Origin: Acidovorax delafieldii
GTDB taxonomy: Bacteria > Pseudomonadota > Gammaproteobacteria > Burkholderiales > Burkholderiaceae_C
DNA length: 64,000 nucleotides
Assembly: GCF_007993815.1 (NCBI RefSeq)
Contig: NZ_VJWE01000012.1
Location: 248,001 to 312,000, forward strand
Reading direction: 5' to 3'
Shown here: piece after piece, positions 9,738-18,636 of the stretch
How the letters are laid out: each line of letters starts with the position of its first letter
How positions within the stretch are numbered: the first letter of the stretch is position 1
Made by a program: the position numbers and the translations under genes
The notes under the pieces: generated by a model
Told to the model about the DNA's origin: nothing
The model's input: only the letters and a program-made list of their open reading frames with translations
The model's database searches: none

Positions 9738-10185
9738 ATTTTTTCTATCTCCGCGAGTTGCGGTTTGCACGGCCGCATCCGCCGGCGAGCCTCACCCAAA
9801 GTCGCAGATTTTGTTTTCGAACCCCGTCACCGGGGAGCACGATGCGGTCAAAAATCGCCCGCGGGGCGGGGACTTTAACTGAAGGGCCGCCCATGGCAGG
9901 TCCATAGTGCACGGCAAACACACCGGTTCGGGCCAAAAACTGCCTGCCAATGGTGGTCGAGTGAAAGTTCGAAATCAGCCCAAGGCCGTCTGTGGCGCTG
10001 CAGACCATTACTAATCAATGAAAAGTGCTGCTAGCGCTTTTCCGATAGGTGCTGACTGCTATCAATATTGAAGTGATCAACAGGATTTTTGCCTGCGCCG
10101 CCATCACTTCATTTCAAACTACGCTGATGGCGCTTTGCTCCCCAGCTTGATCAGGCCCCCGCAGGGAAGCGTGCGCCGCAGTCCG
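9738..10185. other. Intergenic stretch with one dispersed repeat
   Basis: About 450 bases upstream of the small gene pair and downstream of the hydroxy-acid dehydrogenase. A minus-strand frame at 9745-10008 was considered and not accepted. The only structured element is the repeat copy at 10021-10070. Confidence 0.4.
10021..10070. repeat. Dispersed short repeat, GATAGCT/TAGCGC family, copy 1
   Basis: Contains GCTGCTAGCGCTTTT and, about 20 bases on, GACTGCTATCAAT, the two arms shared with copies at 21841, 52848 and 56588. Arms are partly complementary, so the unit can fold as an imperfect hairpin. Intergenic copy. Confidence 0.65.
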
Positions 10186-11421
10186 CTACGGTGCTCGGCG
10201 GTCCATGAGATGCTCTGGCCCCAGCGCTGCGCAGGAGGTGGCGCCCAGCATTGCCAAGTTGCGGTCCACCTCGGCGCGCAATAGATCGATGGCCGCTGTA
10301 ACGCCTGCCTCGCCGTCCACTGCTGCTGCGTAGTTGAAGGGCCGCCCCACAAACACTGCCTGCGCGCCCAGCGCCAGGGCCTTGATCACGTCGGTGCCCC
10401 GGCGGATGCCGCCGTCCAACATCACTGTCATGCCGCTGCCAGCCTGCTCGGCAATGGCGGGCAGCACGCGCAGCGGGGCCACGGCGCCATCGAGCTGGCG
10501 ACCGCCGTGGTTGCTGACGATGATCCCGTCCACCCCGTGCTGGCGGGCGAGGGCGGCATCCTGCGGGCTGAGGATGCCCTTGACGACCAGCGGGCCGCGC
10601 CACTGGCGGCGGATGTGGGCGATGTGGCTCCAGTCAAAGTGGTCACGCGCGGCAAAGTCGCGCTGTATACGTGAGGACAGGATGGGCGCGCCGCGCTCGG
10701 CAAACGAGTTTTCAAAATGCGGCATGCCGTGGTGTGCCAGCGTGCGCAGCAGTGTGCCTGCCAGCCAGCGCGGGCGCACCATGCCGTCCCACGCCAGGCG
10801 AAGGCTGGGGCGCAGCGGGGTGGAGAAGCCCGCGCGGATGTTGTTCTCGCGGTTGCCCGCCACGGGGATGTCCACCGTCACTACGAGGGTCTGCACACCG
10901 GCCGCGATCACGCGCCACAGCAAGGCATCGATGCGTTCGGGGGTGCCGGGCAGGTAGGCCTGGAACCAGGTGCCGGGGGCGGCGGCCATCACTTCTTCCA
11001 GCCGGATGAGGGAGCTGCCGCTTTGCACAGCCGGGATGCCCGCCGCTGCCGCCGCACGGGCGAGCACGATGTCGCCCCGGTAGGCCGATAGCGCCGCGAT
11101 ACCCATGGGCGCGATGCCAAAGGGGCTGGCATAGCGCTGGCCGAACAGGGTCACGCCCTGGTCGCGTTGGGCCACGTTGCGCAGCACGCGGGGCACGAGG
11201 GCGATCTCGCGGAACGCCTGGCGGTTGTCGTCCAGGGCCAGGTTGTCTTCCGCCGCCCCGGCCACGTAGCCAAAGATAGGGCGGGGTAGCACGCGGCGGG
11301 CAGCGGCTTCAAAGTCGTCTAGCGACAGCAGATGGGACGTGCGGCCACTGCGATGCGTTCCGTTGAAGGCGCTCCAGGCATTGGTGGGGGGCTGTTGGGG
11401 CGTGGTGGAGGGGGTGGGCAT
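10186..11421 (-). CDS. FMN-dependent alpha-hydroxy-acid dehydrogenase (lactate-dehydrogenase-like)
   Basis: A 411-residue member of the FMN-dependent alpha-hydroxy-acid oxidase/dehydrogenase family (L-lactate dehydrogenase, glycolate oxidase, mandelate dehydrogenase). Diagnostic motifs are SNHGGRQLDGA, which carries the catalytic His and an Arg for the substrate carboxylate, and the FMN phosphate site LDGGIRRGTDVIKALALGA followed by VGRP. The N-terminal motif RPIFGYVAGAAEDN is also typical. ATG 11421 follows TGGAG with good spacing; an in-frame TTG at 11478 is less likely. A divergent LysR gene 119 bp away probably regulates it. The exact 2-hydroxy acid is unknown. Confidence 0.88.
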   Translation of the reverse strand: MPTPSTTPQQPPTNAWSAFNGTHRSGRTSHLLSLDDFEAAARRVLPRPIFGYVAGAAEDNLALDDNRQAFREIALVPRVLRNVAQRDQGVTLFGQRYASPFGIAPMGIAALSAYRGDIVLARAAAAAGIPAVQSGSSLIRLEEVMAAAPGTWFQAYLPGTPERIDALLWRVIAAGVQTLVVTVDIPVAGNRENNIRAGFSTPLRPSLRLAWDGMVRPRWLAGTLLRTLAHHGMPHFENSFAERGAPILSSRIQRDFAARDHFDWSHIAHIRRQWRGPLVVKGILSPQDAALARQHGVDGIIVSNHGGRQLDGAVAPLRVLPAIAEQAGSGMTVMLDGGIRRGTDVIKALALGAQAVFVGRPFNYAAAVDGEAGVTAAIDLLRAEVDRNLAMLGATSCAALGPEHLMDRRAP

Positions 11422-11540
11422 AGCGTGACTCCAGGCAAGAGCTAACGAGGGCTGGAAAGCAGTGTCCTGAAACCGCAATAATCAAGAAAGCGAATTTATT
11501 GCTAATAATTTGTTCTCCAAATTGAAAATACATTCACGAC

Positions 11541-12440
11541 ATGACCCTTAAGCAGCTCGAAGCCTTCTACTGGGCCGCCACCTGCAGCAGCTTTGCCATG
11601 GCTGCGGAGCGGGTGCACCTGTCGGTGTCCTCCCTGTCTAAGCGGATCGCCGAACTGGAGGCATCGCTGGGTCAGGTGCTCTTTGACCGCGCCGGGCACC
11701 GCGCGGCTTTGACGGAGTCGGGCACGCGACTGCTGCCCCTGGCGGGCGCGTTGCTGCAGCAGGCAGACCGTTTGCAGCAGGACATGGGTAGCACCACCGG
11801 CCTGCGCGGCCCCTGCCGCCTGGGGGTGGGCGAGCTGACGGCGATCACCTGGCTGCCGCGCCTGGTGGAAGCCCTGGCGGCGGTGCACCCGACACTGGAG
11901 GTGTCGGTGCACGTGGATGTGGGCGCTGCCCTGGCAGAGCGGTTGGACAAGGGCGAGCTGGATGTGGCCGTGATCGCCGGCCCCGCCAGCCGCAGTGCGC
12001 TGACCTCGGTGCCGCTGGCGCATGCGCGCTTTGCCTGGTGCGCTGGCCCTGGCGTGGCGCACGGCCTGCGCCAGATGGATGCCGATGCGATGCAGTCGCA
12101 ACCGCTGGTAACGCTGCCGCAAGGCTCGGGGGTGACCCACCTCATCGACGACTGGCTGCGGCAGGCCGATGCACGCCCCGCGCGCAGATTGGTGTGCAAC
12201 CACTGGGGCGCCATCGTGGGCTTGCTCGCACAGGGCAGCGGCATTGGCCTGCTGCCCGAGGGCTGGGCGCAAGCCCTGCACGCCAGGGAGGTGTTGCAGG
12301 TGTTGCCCAGCCCTGCGCCGCTGGGGTCGCTCGGCTATGCGTTGCACAGTCGGCGTGATGACCTGCGGCCGCTGGTGAGCATGCTGCACGGGCTGGCAGC
12401 GCAGCATGCGGATTTCACGGTGGCGAGTGGCGCGTTCTGA
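11541..12440 (+). CDS. LysR-family transcriptional regulator
   Basis: A 299-residue LysR regulator with an N-terminal winged helix (MTLKQLEAFYWAATCSSFAM, then AERVHLSVSSLSKRIAELE) and a C-terminal effector-binding domain. It is divergent from the FMN dehydrogenase; the AT-rich 119-bp intergenic region (around 11480-11530) is the likely shared promoter/operator zone. Confidence 0.88.
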   Translation: MTLKQLEAFYWAATCSSFAMAAERVHLSVSSLSKRIAELEASLGQVLFDRAGHRAALTESGTRLLPLAGALLQQADRLQQDMGSTTGLRGPCRLGVGELTAITWLPRLVEALAAVHPTLEVSVHVDVGAALAERLDKGELDVAVIAGPASRSALTSVPLAHARFAWCAGPGVAHGLRQMDADAMQSQPLVTLPQGSGVTHLIDDWLRQADARPARRLVCNHWGAIVGLLAQGSGIGLLPEGWAQALHAREVLQVLPSPAPLGSLGYALHSRRDDLRPLVSMLHGLAAQHADFTVASGAF

Positions 12441-12595
12441 ACTGCACCGTCGCAACCGTCACTTGAAAAACCGTAGGCATTCGGGGTGTACTCGGCTCAA
12501 AGCGGCTGCACAGGCCCGCTAGAACCTGACACCACTTGTCCGACAAAGCCAAGCCACCCTGCAGGGGGTTGGCATCGTGAGGTCGTGCTCACCGC

Positions 12596-14323
12596 TCAGC
12601 CGTTCGGTCGTTTTCGCATTTGCCCCATCCCCAACGTTGCAATGCAGCAAGCAACGAGCATTAGCGCCCATTGGCCCAATGTCGGGATAGACGTTGCCAC
12701 GGGGGCCGCAACGGCTATGCTAAAACTCTGGGTGGTGGTGGCCTTAGTCTGACTGGCCAACGTTTGTGTTGCGCTGTTGTCAGTCACGGTAACGGAGAAA
12801 ATCGATGTCCCTGCCGTAGTGGGTGTGCCTGAGATCACGCCGGTTGTCGGATTGAGACTTAATCCGTCGGGCAGGCTACCGCTGACACTGAACGCAAACG
12901 GCGGGAGGCCGCCAGAAATGCCAATTGGGACGTTGTAAGCCTGTCCTACCGTAGCTTGAGCCAAAGGAATCGTCCCCGAAGTGCCGCCTACAAAAACCAA
13001 GTCTGCTCTAGGGGTGACCGAATTGCTCTGCACAGATGGCTGGCTATTTCCCACAGCGTTGGTCGCCACAACGGAAAAGGTATAGGCCGTTCCGTTGTTT
13101 AAATTCGGGACGTTGCACGTTGTGGCGGGCGGTGCCCCGCTCACCGAACATGTTCCGCCAGGTAATCCGGTGACTAAATACGCAGTAATGGGCGCTCCTC
13201 CGTCGTCGCTGGGGGCCGACCAAGAAACTGTAGCTTGCGCGTTGCCAGGCGTCGCCACGGCGTTGGTGGGTGGAGCCGAGGGTGCTGCAGTCGCGCAGGT
13301 CACTTGCAGCGAGGAAACATCGCCACCAGACAACGTTCCAGATCCATTGATGACAGAACAAAACTGTGCTGGCGTTGTCGGCTGCGATGCCACAGTCACG
13401 GAATAGCTCGCTCCATCTGCCATGGCAGGAAACTGGAATGCGCCATTGCCGGTGATCAATAAGTCGTTGGCTCCGTTGAGTTGCAGTTTCAAGCCAGTAC
13501 CGGCAAGTCCTGATACCGAACCGCCCACGATGTATGTGGGAGGAAGACACAGTGAACTGACATTGGAATCGACCCAATTAGATACCGTGCCGGTCAAGGC
13601 AAAGTTATTGAGTGTTCCTGGTGCTGAGCCTACGCCATCTGTCAAAGTGGTGACACCGACATTGTTACCATTGGCCGCACCTGCGTCAAAGGAATAGGAA
13701 TGCGAGGCGCTAGGTGGGTAAATGCACTGCGTGCCAGCACGCAGAATCTGTGTCTCGGACAGCGCAGAACTGTATATGGCCATCCGGTCCAGGCTGCCTG
13801 CGAAATATTGCGCTCCCCCTGAACGCGATCCCAACGCCATTTGGCCGTCGATGCCTGTGGAACTCGATCCTCCGCTAACTCCCGGAGCCTGCACCCCGTT
13901 CACAAAGACAGAAAGAGACTGGTCCGTAGATTTCCACACCACCGCCACGTGAACCCAACTGCCCGAAGCCCCTATGGGGTTGACGGTTGCGACGGAGCGG
14001 GTCAAGCCGTTGGCAACAACATAAGCATAGATCGTTTCACCGGTATTGCGCGCGATCGAGACGTAGTTGGAACTATTTTGCTGCGCAAAGAGAATTCGCT
14101 GGAAGCTGGAAGTGCCGCCTAGACGGACCCAGGTCAAGATTGTGAAATCGCTGCTGGCAGGGTTTTGAAATGGCGCCGGCACGGACATGCTGACATAGTC
14201 ATCCACGCCATCAAACGCCAAAGCGTTATCCGGCCCCGCGGGCTGGGCGCGAGCCTCTGTGTACAGGCAAGCAAGCAATACCAGCAAAGTGGCGAAAAAT
14301 CGAACAGTTGAGGGAAGTACCAT
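12596..14323 (-). CDS. Surface-type LamG/fibronectin-III protein with IPTL-CTERM sorting signal
   Basis: A 575-residue secreted protein. A signal peptide (VRFFATLLVLLACLYTEARA) is followed by a LamG/concanavalin-like domain (ALAFDGVDDYVSM, typical opening), a segment resembling a fibronectin type III domain (APSAPPTNAVATPGNAQATVSWSAP, split here only by description), and an Ig-like putative-Ig repeat (GTIPLAQATVGQAYNVPIG). The C-terminus is SIPTLGQWALMLVA then a hydrophobic helix and a basic tail, the IPTL-CTERM sorting signal of betaproteobacteria. The ATG at 14323 has GGAG eight bases upstream. It is probably processed by an exosortase-type system and exposed at the cell surface; no such enzyme is in the window. 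Confidence 0.85.
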   Translation of the reverse strand: MVLPSTVRFFATLLVLLACLYTEARAQPAGPDNALAFDGVDDYVSMSVPAPFQNPASSDFTILTWVRLGGTSSFQRILFAQQNSSNYVSIARNTGETIYAYVVANGLTRSVATVNPIGASGSWVHVAVVWKSTDQSLSVFVNGVQAPGVSGGSSSTGIDGQMALGSRSGGAQYFAGSLDRMAIYSSALSETQILRAGTQCIYPPSASHSYSFDAGAANGNNVGVTTLTDGVGSAPGTLNNFALTGTVSNWVDSNVSSLCLPPTYIVGGSVSGLAGTGLKLQLNGANDLLITGNGAFQFPAMADGASYSVTVASQPTTPAQFCSVINGSGTLSGGDVSSLQVTCATAAPSAPPTNAVATPGNAQATVSWSAPSDDGGAPITAYLVTGLPGGTCSVSGAPPATTCNVPNLNNGTAYTFSVVATNAVGNSQPSVQSNSVTPRADLVFVGGTSGTIPLAQATVGQAYNVPIGISGGLPPFAFSVSGSLPDGLSLNPTTGVISGTPTTAGTSIFSVTVTDNSATQTLASQTKATTTQSFSIAVAAPVATSIPTLGQWALMLVACCIATLGMGQMRKRPNG

Positions 14324-14591
14324 GAACACATTCTCCGGCTCAGTCATACAGGTCACTGATTCCGGGGAGCATTCCATCCAGGGGCCTAACTTTTGTCAAT
14401 CCGCTAAACGGGTGAATTGACATTTTGGCAACCACTGTTTAACGCGCGAATGCGTCGAGCTGGCCCGAGGAATTCCTCCTTTTTATCGACTGAAGGAGAA
14501 CATCAGGGTTTCATCCCGCAGGCGCGAAAAATGTTGGAATGGGAACATGGTTGCATCATGAAATAGTACGATTGCGACGTTGACTTCCGCC

Positions 14592-15143
14592 ATGCTCCAG
14601 CACATACCTACCGTCCTCGTTCTCGCTTCCGGCCGGGGCGAGCGCTTCCAAAAATCGGGTGGAAGCATTCACAAGTTGCATGCCTCTTTGGCCGGTAAAA
14701 CTGTGCTGCAGCACACGTTGTCAGCTGTTCGCGCCAGTGGTTTACCATGGCACGTGGAAGATGCAGGCCACCCAGGCATGGGGGATTCCATTGCCGCTGC
14801 GGTAGGCGCTACGGCTGATGCGCCAGGCTGGATGGTTTTGCCCGGAGACTTGCCACTGATCCGTCCTGACACCCTGCGCACCATTGCTGAGGCCCTTGCC
14901 GACTGCACCGTAGTTATGCCTGTGTACCAGGGCGAGCTCGGTCACCCAGTTGGGTTTTCGGCCGCATGCTTGTCCAGCCTGTTGGCGCTGACCGGCGAGC
15001 AGGGCGCCGCCCGTGTGGTGCGCGCGCAGGCGCAGCAGGGCAGGGTACGGCAGGTGGAGGTGGATGATGAAGGCACAGTGACCGACATAGACACCGTGCA
15101 AGACCTGGAGCGCGCCGCGCAGTTGCTGGCGGCGCGCGGGTAA
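14592..15143 (+). CDS. MobA/MocA-like nucleotidyltransferase (probable molybdenum cofactor cytidylyltransferase)
   Basis: A 183-residue NTP-transferase-like protein. The N-terminal LVLASGRGERFQKSGG is the nucleotide-binding loop of the MobA/MocA family, and LPGDLPLIRPDTL carries the metal-binding Asp motif. MocA-type enzymes add CMP to molybdopterin for xanthine-dehydrogenase-family enzymes, which suits the molybdenum hydroxylase at 95-2377, although the two are 12 kb apart. The ATG at 14592 is used; an in-frame TTG at 14580 is an alternative and neither has a clear ribosome site. The lysine in GGSIHKLHASLAG matches the substrate-binding Lys position of the family. Confidence 0.75.
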   Translation: MLQHIPTVLVLASGRGERFQKSGGSIHKLHASLAGKTVLQHTLSAVRASGLPWHVEDAGHPGMGDSIAAAVGATADAPGWMVLPGDLPLIRPDTLRTIAEALADCTVVMPVYQGELGHPVGFSAACLSSLLALTGEQGAARVVRAQAQQGRVRQVEVDDEGTVTDIDTVQDLERAAQLLAARG

Positions 15144-15160
15144 CGGCGACGAAGGCCGCT

Positions 15161-15685
15161 TTATTTGGAAGCAATCACCGCGCAAGCCAGGCGTGGTCCT
15201 GCGTTGCCGGTGGGTTGGGTCTTGTAGTCGTCGGGGTCGCGGTGAACGATCAAGCCCTTGCCGACGATGTTGTTGTCGGTGGAACCCACGCGAATGGTTT
15301 TCGACTCGAAGTTGAAGGTGGCAACACCGTTGGCATCGGCCTTGAGGCTGGGTAGATCACCCGTGTGGTGATCGCCGGCACCGTGGCTGCCATGCGGCTT
15401 GCCGCCAGGGTTGAAATGGCCGCCAGTGCTCATACCATCACCGCTGCTGCAGTCGCCTTTTTCGTGCACATGGAAGCCATGTTCCGCGCCTGGCTTCAGA
15501 CCGCTGATGCTGCCCGATACCTTCACCACGTCGCCCGATTGCACAAAGGTCACCGTTCCGGCGGCGGTGTTGCCGCGGGTGGGCTCAAGTTTTGCGGTCG
15601 CGCTGGGGCCCGACGAATACGCAGCACAGCCCACCAGAGCGAAGGACGCGACGGATGAAAGCACAAAAGCAAAACGAGTGTTCAT
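15161..15685 (-). CDS. sodC: Cu/Zn superoxide dismutase, periplasmic lipoprotein type
   Basis: A 174-residue protein with a lipobox (FALVGC) at the end of its signal peptide. It has the complete SodC ligand set: HGFHVHEKGDC, GGHFNPGGKPHG, HHTGDLP and LIVHRDPDDY, plus the C-terminal GNAGPRLACAVI in which Cys completes the structural disulfide. It converts superoxide to peroxide and oxygen in the periplasm or at the membrane. The gene is single and convergent with the MocA-like gene 17 bases away. Confidence 0.95.
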   Translation of the reverse strand: MNTRFAFVLSSVASFALVGCAAYSSGPSATAKLEPTRGNTAAGTVTFVQSGDVVKVSGSISGLKPGAEHGFHVHEKGDCSSGDGMSTGGHFNPGGKPHGSHGAGDHHTGDLPSLKADANGVATFNFESKTIRVGSTDNNIVGKGLIVHRDPDDYKTQPTGNAGPRLACAVIASK

Positions 15686-15784
15686 GACTCAAACTCCTTG
15701 ATACGTTGAAAGAACGCGGTATTGAACCAGTTGCCAGGGGGCCATCGGCCAGCCAGCACCCTATGTATGCAGCAAAAGAGTGCA

Positions 15785-16378
15785 CTATGCCTCTTTTTGG
15801 GCCAAGGCGATCAACCGAGCCAAAGCCCTGTCGTGGATGCCGTGCTTGCGCAACTCGTCATAGGTGGCCTGGGCGTAGTCGCGGGTGGTGCCGTAGCGTC
15901 CACAGGCCTGCTCGAAAATGCGGCAGTATTCGTGGTCGGGTAACTCGCCCGTGTGGTTGGGACTTTTGCGCGACAGGGTAAAGGCCAGCGCCCGCACCGG
16001 GCCATGGGGCGTGTGGCACACCAGCCAGCGCGGGTCGTAGACAGCGGTGACCATCTCGCGCTGCCACAGGTTGATCATCACCTGCCGTGCGTACGCCTTG
16101 TCCACGCGAAACACCATGCCCCGGCAGCTTCCGCCCGACAGCATGCCGAACACCAGCCCCGGGCACTCGGGCGTGCCGCGGTTGATACGGCTCCACATCT
16201 TGAGCGCCCGGTGCCAGCCGTGGACCTTGGCCGGGCGCCGCTCGACGTAGTCAAAATCCGGTCGCCAGATGAGCGACCCATAGCCAAAAATCCACAGGTC
16301 CTGATGGCCACCCCATTCCTGGAGGGCACGCTCCAGCATCGGCGCCGGGTCTCGCAGTGGGGCGGGCAGATTCGTCAT
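15785..16378 (-). CDS. chaC: ChaC-family gamma-glutamylcyclotransferase (glutathione-degrading)
   Basis: A 197-residue ChaC-like protein. IFGYGSLIWRPDFDY is the glycine-rich substrate loop, and NLWQREMVTAVYDPRWL holds the catalytic Glu of the family (REM). These enzymes cleave glutathione to 5-oxoproline and Cys-Gly in the cytosol. Length and motif order are normal. The start at 16378 is a clear ATG; the divergent OmpA-like gene begins 107 bases away. Confidence 0.9.
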   Translation of the reverse strand: MTNLPAPLRDPAPMLERALQEWGGHQDLWIFGYGSLIWRPDFDYVERRPAKVHGWHRALKMWSRINRGTPECPGLVFGMLSGGSCRGMVFRVDKAYARQVMINLWQREMVTAVYDPRWLVCHTPHGPVRALAFTLSRKSPNHTGELPDHEYCRIFEQACGRYGTTRDYAQATYDELRKHGIHDRALARLIALAQKEA

Positions 16379-16485
16379 GCCTTCACTCTACAATCGAAAG
16401 CTTTGCTGCAAGCGGCCGGGGCCTTGTTTTCGCAACGCCTGCATTGGCCGTCCAACCACTTTATTCATCACTACAGGGATCTTCC

Positions 16486-17010
16486 ATGTCCAGCTCTGAC
16501 GACGATAGCCAACAACGTTTTGCCCTCGGTTTTCTGTTTGCACTGATTGCGTTGGTGATCTCCGTGGTGGTGGGCACCGTGGTGGTCAAGCGTCTGGGCG
16601 CCAAAGCACCGGTCCGGCCTGCCGCCGTTGCAGCCAGCAACACGCCCGCAGCACCCGCCGTAGCCGTGGAAGAAGATATTGCCAGCGTGCGCGTGGAAAA
16701 CGGCGTGGTGAAGTTCTACTTTGCCACCGCCAAGGCCGAACTGGCCGCGGGTGCCAACGAAGCCCTGGCCGACGTGGTCAAGGGTGTGGCTGAAGGCAAG
16801 AAGGCCGTCATTTCCGGCTTCCACGATGCCACGGGCGACGCAGCACTGAATGCAGAACTGGCCAAACAGCGCGCAGTGGCCGTGGCCGAAGCGCTCAAGG
16901 CCCTGGGCGTGGCCGAAGACAAGGTGGAGCTGAAGAAGCCAGAAGAAACCACCGCGACCGGCAGCAACGCCGAAGCCCGCCGCGTGGAAGTGACGCTGGG
17001 CGCCCTGTAA
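16486..17010 (+). CDS. Inner-membrane-anchored OmpA-domain protein
   Basis: A 174-residue protein with a single transmembrane helix (residues about 13-35, FALGFLFALIALVISVVVG), an Ala/Pro-rich linker and an OmpA-like C-terminal domain whose final Arg-Arg-Val-Glu-Val matches the peptidoglycan-binding fold. The second half of the domain keeps the HDATGDAALNAELAKQRA pattern corresponding to the NxxLSxxRA motif of the family. It probably tethers the inner membrane to peptidoglycan. CAGGGA lies seven bases before the chosen ATG, while an earlier in-frame start at 16357 overlaps chaC and is less likely. Confidence 0.8.
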   Translation: MSSSDDDSQQRFALGFLFALIALVISVVVGTVVVKRLGAKAPVRPAAVAASNTPAAPAVAVEEDIASVRVENGVVKFYFATAKAELAAGANEALADVVKGVAEGKKAVISGFHDATGDAALNAELAKQRAVAVAEALKALGVAEDKVELKKPEETTATGSNAEARRVEVTLGAL

Positions 17011-17030
17011 GCGCCGCCTGCTTCTCCAAC

Positions 17031-17058
17031 AAAAAACCCGGCGCTGCCGGGTTTTTTT
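17031..17058 (+). terminator. Rho-independent terminator after the OmpA-like gene
   Basis: An AAAACCCGGC / GCCGGGTTTT stem with a three-base loop and a T7 tract. An A-run on the left side allows it to act in both directions, which suits the convergent glyoxalase gene. Confidence 0.92.
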
Positions 17059-17095
17059 GGGCCAAATGGCCGCATGCGTTAGTGGAATATGCGTC

Positions 17096-17117
17096 AATAG
17101 CTATCTATTTGATAGCA
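17096..17117. repeat. Dispersed short repeat, partial copy 2
   Basis: AATAGCTATC and GATAGCAAAT face each other across six bases, matching the outer arms of the GATAGCT repeat family but lacking the TAGCGC core. It lies just after the gloA stop codon. Confidence 0.45.
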
Positions 17118-17121
17118 AATA

Positions 17122-17535
17122 TTACCGCAGGCCCTGGCCGCCTGCGCCTTCGGCGCGCTGGATCAACTCGATCTTGTAGCCATCGGGGTCGGTCACAAAC
17201 GCGATCACCGTGGTGCCGCCCTTGACCGGACCTGCTTCGCGCGTCACGTTGCCGCCCGAGGCCTTGATCTTTTCGCACGCGGCATACGCATCGGGCACGC
17301 CCAGCGCGATGTGGCCGTAGGCCGTGCCCATGTCGTAGCTTTCCACGCCCCAGTTGTAGGTCAGCTCGATCTCGGCCTGGTGGGGGTTACCGCCCTCAAA
17401 GCCCAGAAAGGCCAGCGAGTATTTGTACTCGGGGTTCTCGGACTGGCGCAGCAGTTGCATACCCAGCACCTGGGTGTAGAAATCAATCGAGCGTTGAAGG
17501 TTGCCAACGCGCAGCATCGTGTGGAGGAATTTCAT
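17122..17535 (-). CDS. gloA: Glyoxalase I (lactoylglutathione lyase)
   Basis: A 137-residue enzyme of the short nickel-dependent GloA type. Metal ligand regions are visible: [24 protein letters not shown] and YKIELIQRA. It converts the hemithioacetal of methylglyoxal and glutathione to S-lactoylglutathione. Its ATG overlaps the TGA of the thioesterase gene upstream by four bases, so the two are translationally coupled. The functional link to a thioesterase is unclear, since the usual partner GloB is a metallo-hydrolase. Confidence 0.93.
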   Translation of the reverse strand: MKFLHTMLRVGNLQRSIDFYTQVLGMQLLRQSENPEYKYSLAFLGFEGGNPHQAEIELTYNWGVESYDMGTAYGHIALGVPDAYAACEKIKASGGNVTREAGPVKGGTTVIAFVTDPDGYKIELIQRAEGAGGQGLR

Positions 17536-18083
17536 CCCTTCGATTGTGCAGGCAGATCGAAAACCAGACAGGTGGTGGTGGCGTGGGCATACAGCGTACC
17601 GTCCGGCCCCACCAGGCGCGCCTCGGCCGTGGCCAGCTGGCGCCCGCTGTGGATCACCCGGCCCTCGGCGCGCACGCGCTGTACCTTGGGCGTGATGGCC
17701 TTGACCAGGTTGATGCCCAGCTCGGCCGTGGTGTAGCCGCGCCCAGGTTCCATGCGCGTGTGGATGGAGCAGCCCAGGGCGGAGTCGAGCAAGGTGGCAA
17801 ACCAGCCGCCATGCACCGTGCCCATGGGGTTCAGGTGCTCTGCGCGGGGTGTGCCCTGGAAAATGGCCGTACCTTCTCCCACTTCGACGATCAGGAAATC
17901 CAGCGTCTTGGCAATGGCCGCGTAGGGCAGCTCACCCCGCAGCATGGCCTGCATCTGCTGCAGGCCGTTCAGGTGAGCGATTTGCTCGCGGCGGGCCACG
18001 CCCGGACCGGGGCCTGCATCCAGCGTGGCCAGGATGTCGCGCTCCTGTGCCAGCCAGTCTTCAAGGTGGTTGTGCTGTGTCAT
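17532..18083 (-). CDS. PaaI-family hotdog thioesterase
   Basis: A 183-residue acyl-CoA thioesterase of the PaaI/YdiI hotdog type. The signature is [20 protein letters not shown], followed by [14 protein letters not shown] and a C-terminal [16 protein letters not shown]. The start at 18083 ([12 protein letters not shown]) is favoured; the frame extends further upstream into the marR promoter region, which is not credible. It probably hydrolyses a medium or aromatic acyl-CoA. It is coupled to gloA and divergent from a MarR regulator, with a perfect palindrome between them. Confidence 0.82.
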   Translation of the reverse strand: MTQHNHLEDWLAQERDILATLDAGPGPGVARREQIAHLNGLQQMQAMLRGELPYAAIAKTLDFLIVEVGEGTAIFQGTPRAEHLNPMGTVHGGWFATLLDSALGCSIHTRMEPGRGYTTAELGINLVKAITPKVQRVRAEGRVIHSGRQLATAEARLVGPDGTLYAHATTTCLVFDLPAQSKG

Positions 18084-18121
18084 GGGGTGTCCTGGTTGGT
18101 AGCGGGGTTGAAATGCATGAG

Positions 18122-18133
18122 TTGCATATGCAA
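18122..18133. promoter_or_regulatory. Palindromic probable MarR operator
   Basis: TTGCATATGCAA is a perfect 12-bp palindrome in the 73-bp gap between divergent thioesterase and marR starts; a related TTATTGCAGATA follows. MarR dimers typically bind such palindromes and repress their own gene and the divergent one. Confidence 0.55.
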
Positions 18134-18156
18134 TTATTGCAGATACAATCAAATCC

Positions 18157-18636
18157 ATGCAAGCCAACCCATCCACCCTGGCCCCTGTGCTGCCGCAGGG
18201 CTGCACCAACTTCAAGCTGCGCCAGCTGATGCGCCGCGTGGCCAACCACTACGACGCCGAAATGGCGAAATGTGGACTCAAGACCACGCAGTACTCGCTG
18301 CTGTCGCATGTGCTCAAGCTGGGCCCGATTCGCCCGGGTGATCTGGCCACGGAGATGAAGATGGATGCGTCCACGCTGACCCGCAACCTGCGCCCGTTGG
18401 TGGATGCGGGCTGGGTGACGCTGAGGGCGGGCACGGACGCACGCAGCCGCCTGGTGCACATCACCGACGCAGGCCGCGACAAGCGCGCGGAAGCGCAACG
18501 CCACTGGAAGGCCGCACAACTGGCGCTGAACGAGGCACTGGGCGTGGAACGCGTGATGGCTTTGCACGCGTTGGTGGACGACTCGCTCGATCTGCTGGCT
18601 GCACTGCCAGTGCAGGAGACTGCGCATGACGAATAA
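18157..18636 (+). CDS. MarR-family transcriptional regulator
   Basis: A 159-residue winged-helix regulator: FKLRQLMRRVANHYDAEMA dimer helix, HTH region QYSLLSHVLKLGPIRPGDLA and wing with TDARSRLVHITDAGRD (the conserved D-x-R-S loop). Its end overlaps the MFS gene start by 11 bases, so it probably controls the downstream efflux-type genes as well as the divergent thioesterase. Confidence 0.92.
   Translation: MQANPSTLAPVLPQGCTNFKLRQLMRRVANHYDAEMAKCGLKTTQYSLLSHVLKLGPIRPGDLATEMKMDASTLTRNLRPLVDAGWVTLRAGTDARSRLVHITDAGRDKRAEAQRHWKAAQLALNEALGVERVMALHALVDDSLDLLAALPVQETAHDE

Noticed and set aside
9745-10008. Minus-strand 87-residue frame upstream of the small gene pair
   Set aside because: No ribosome site, no recognisable protein and odd composition; possibly decayed DNA.
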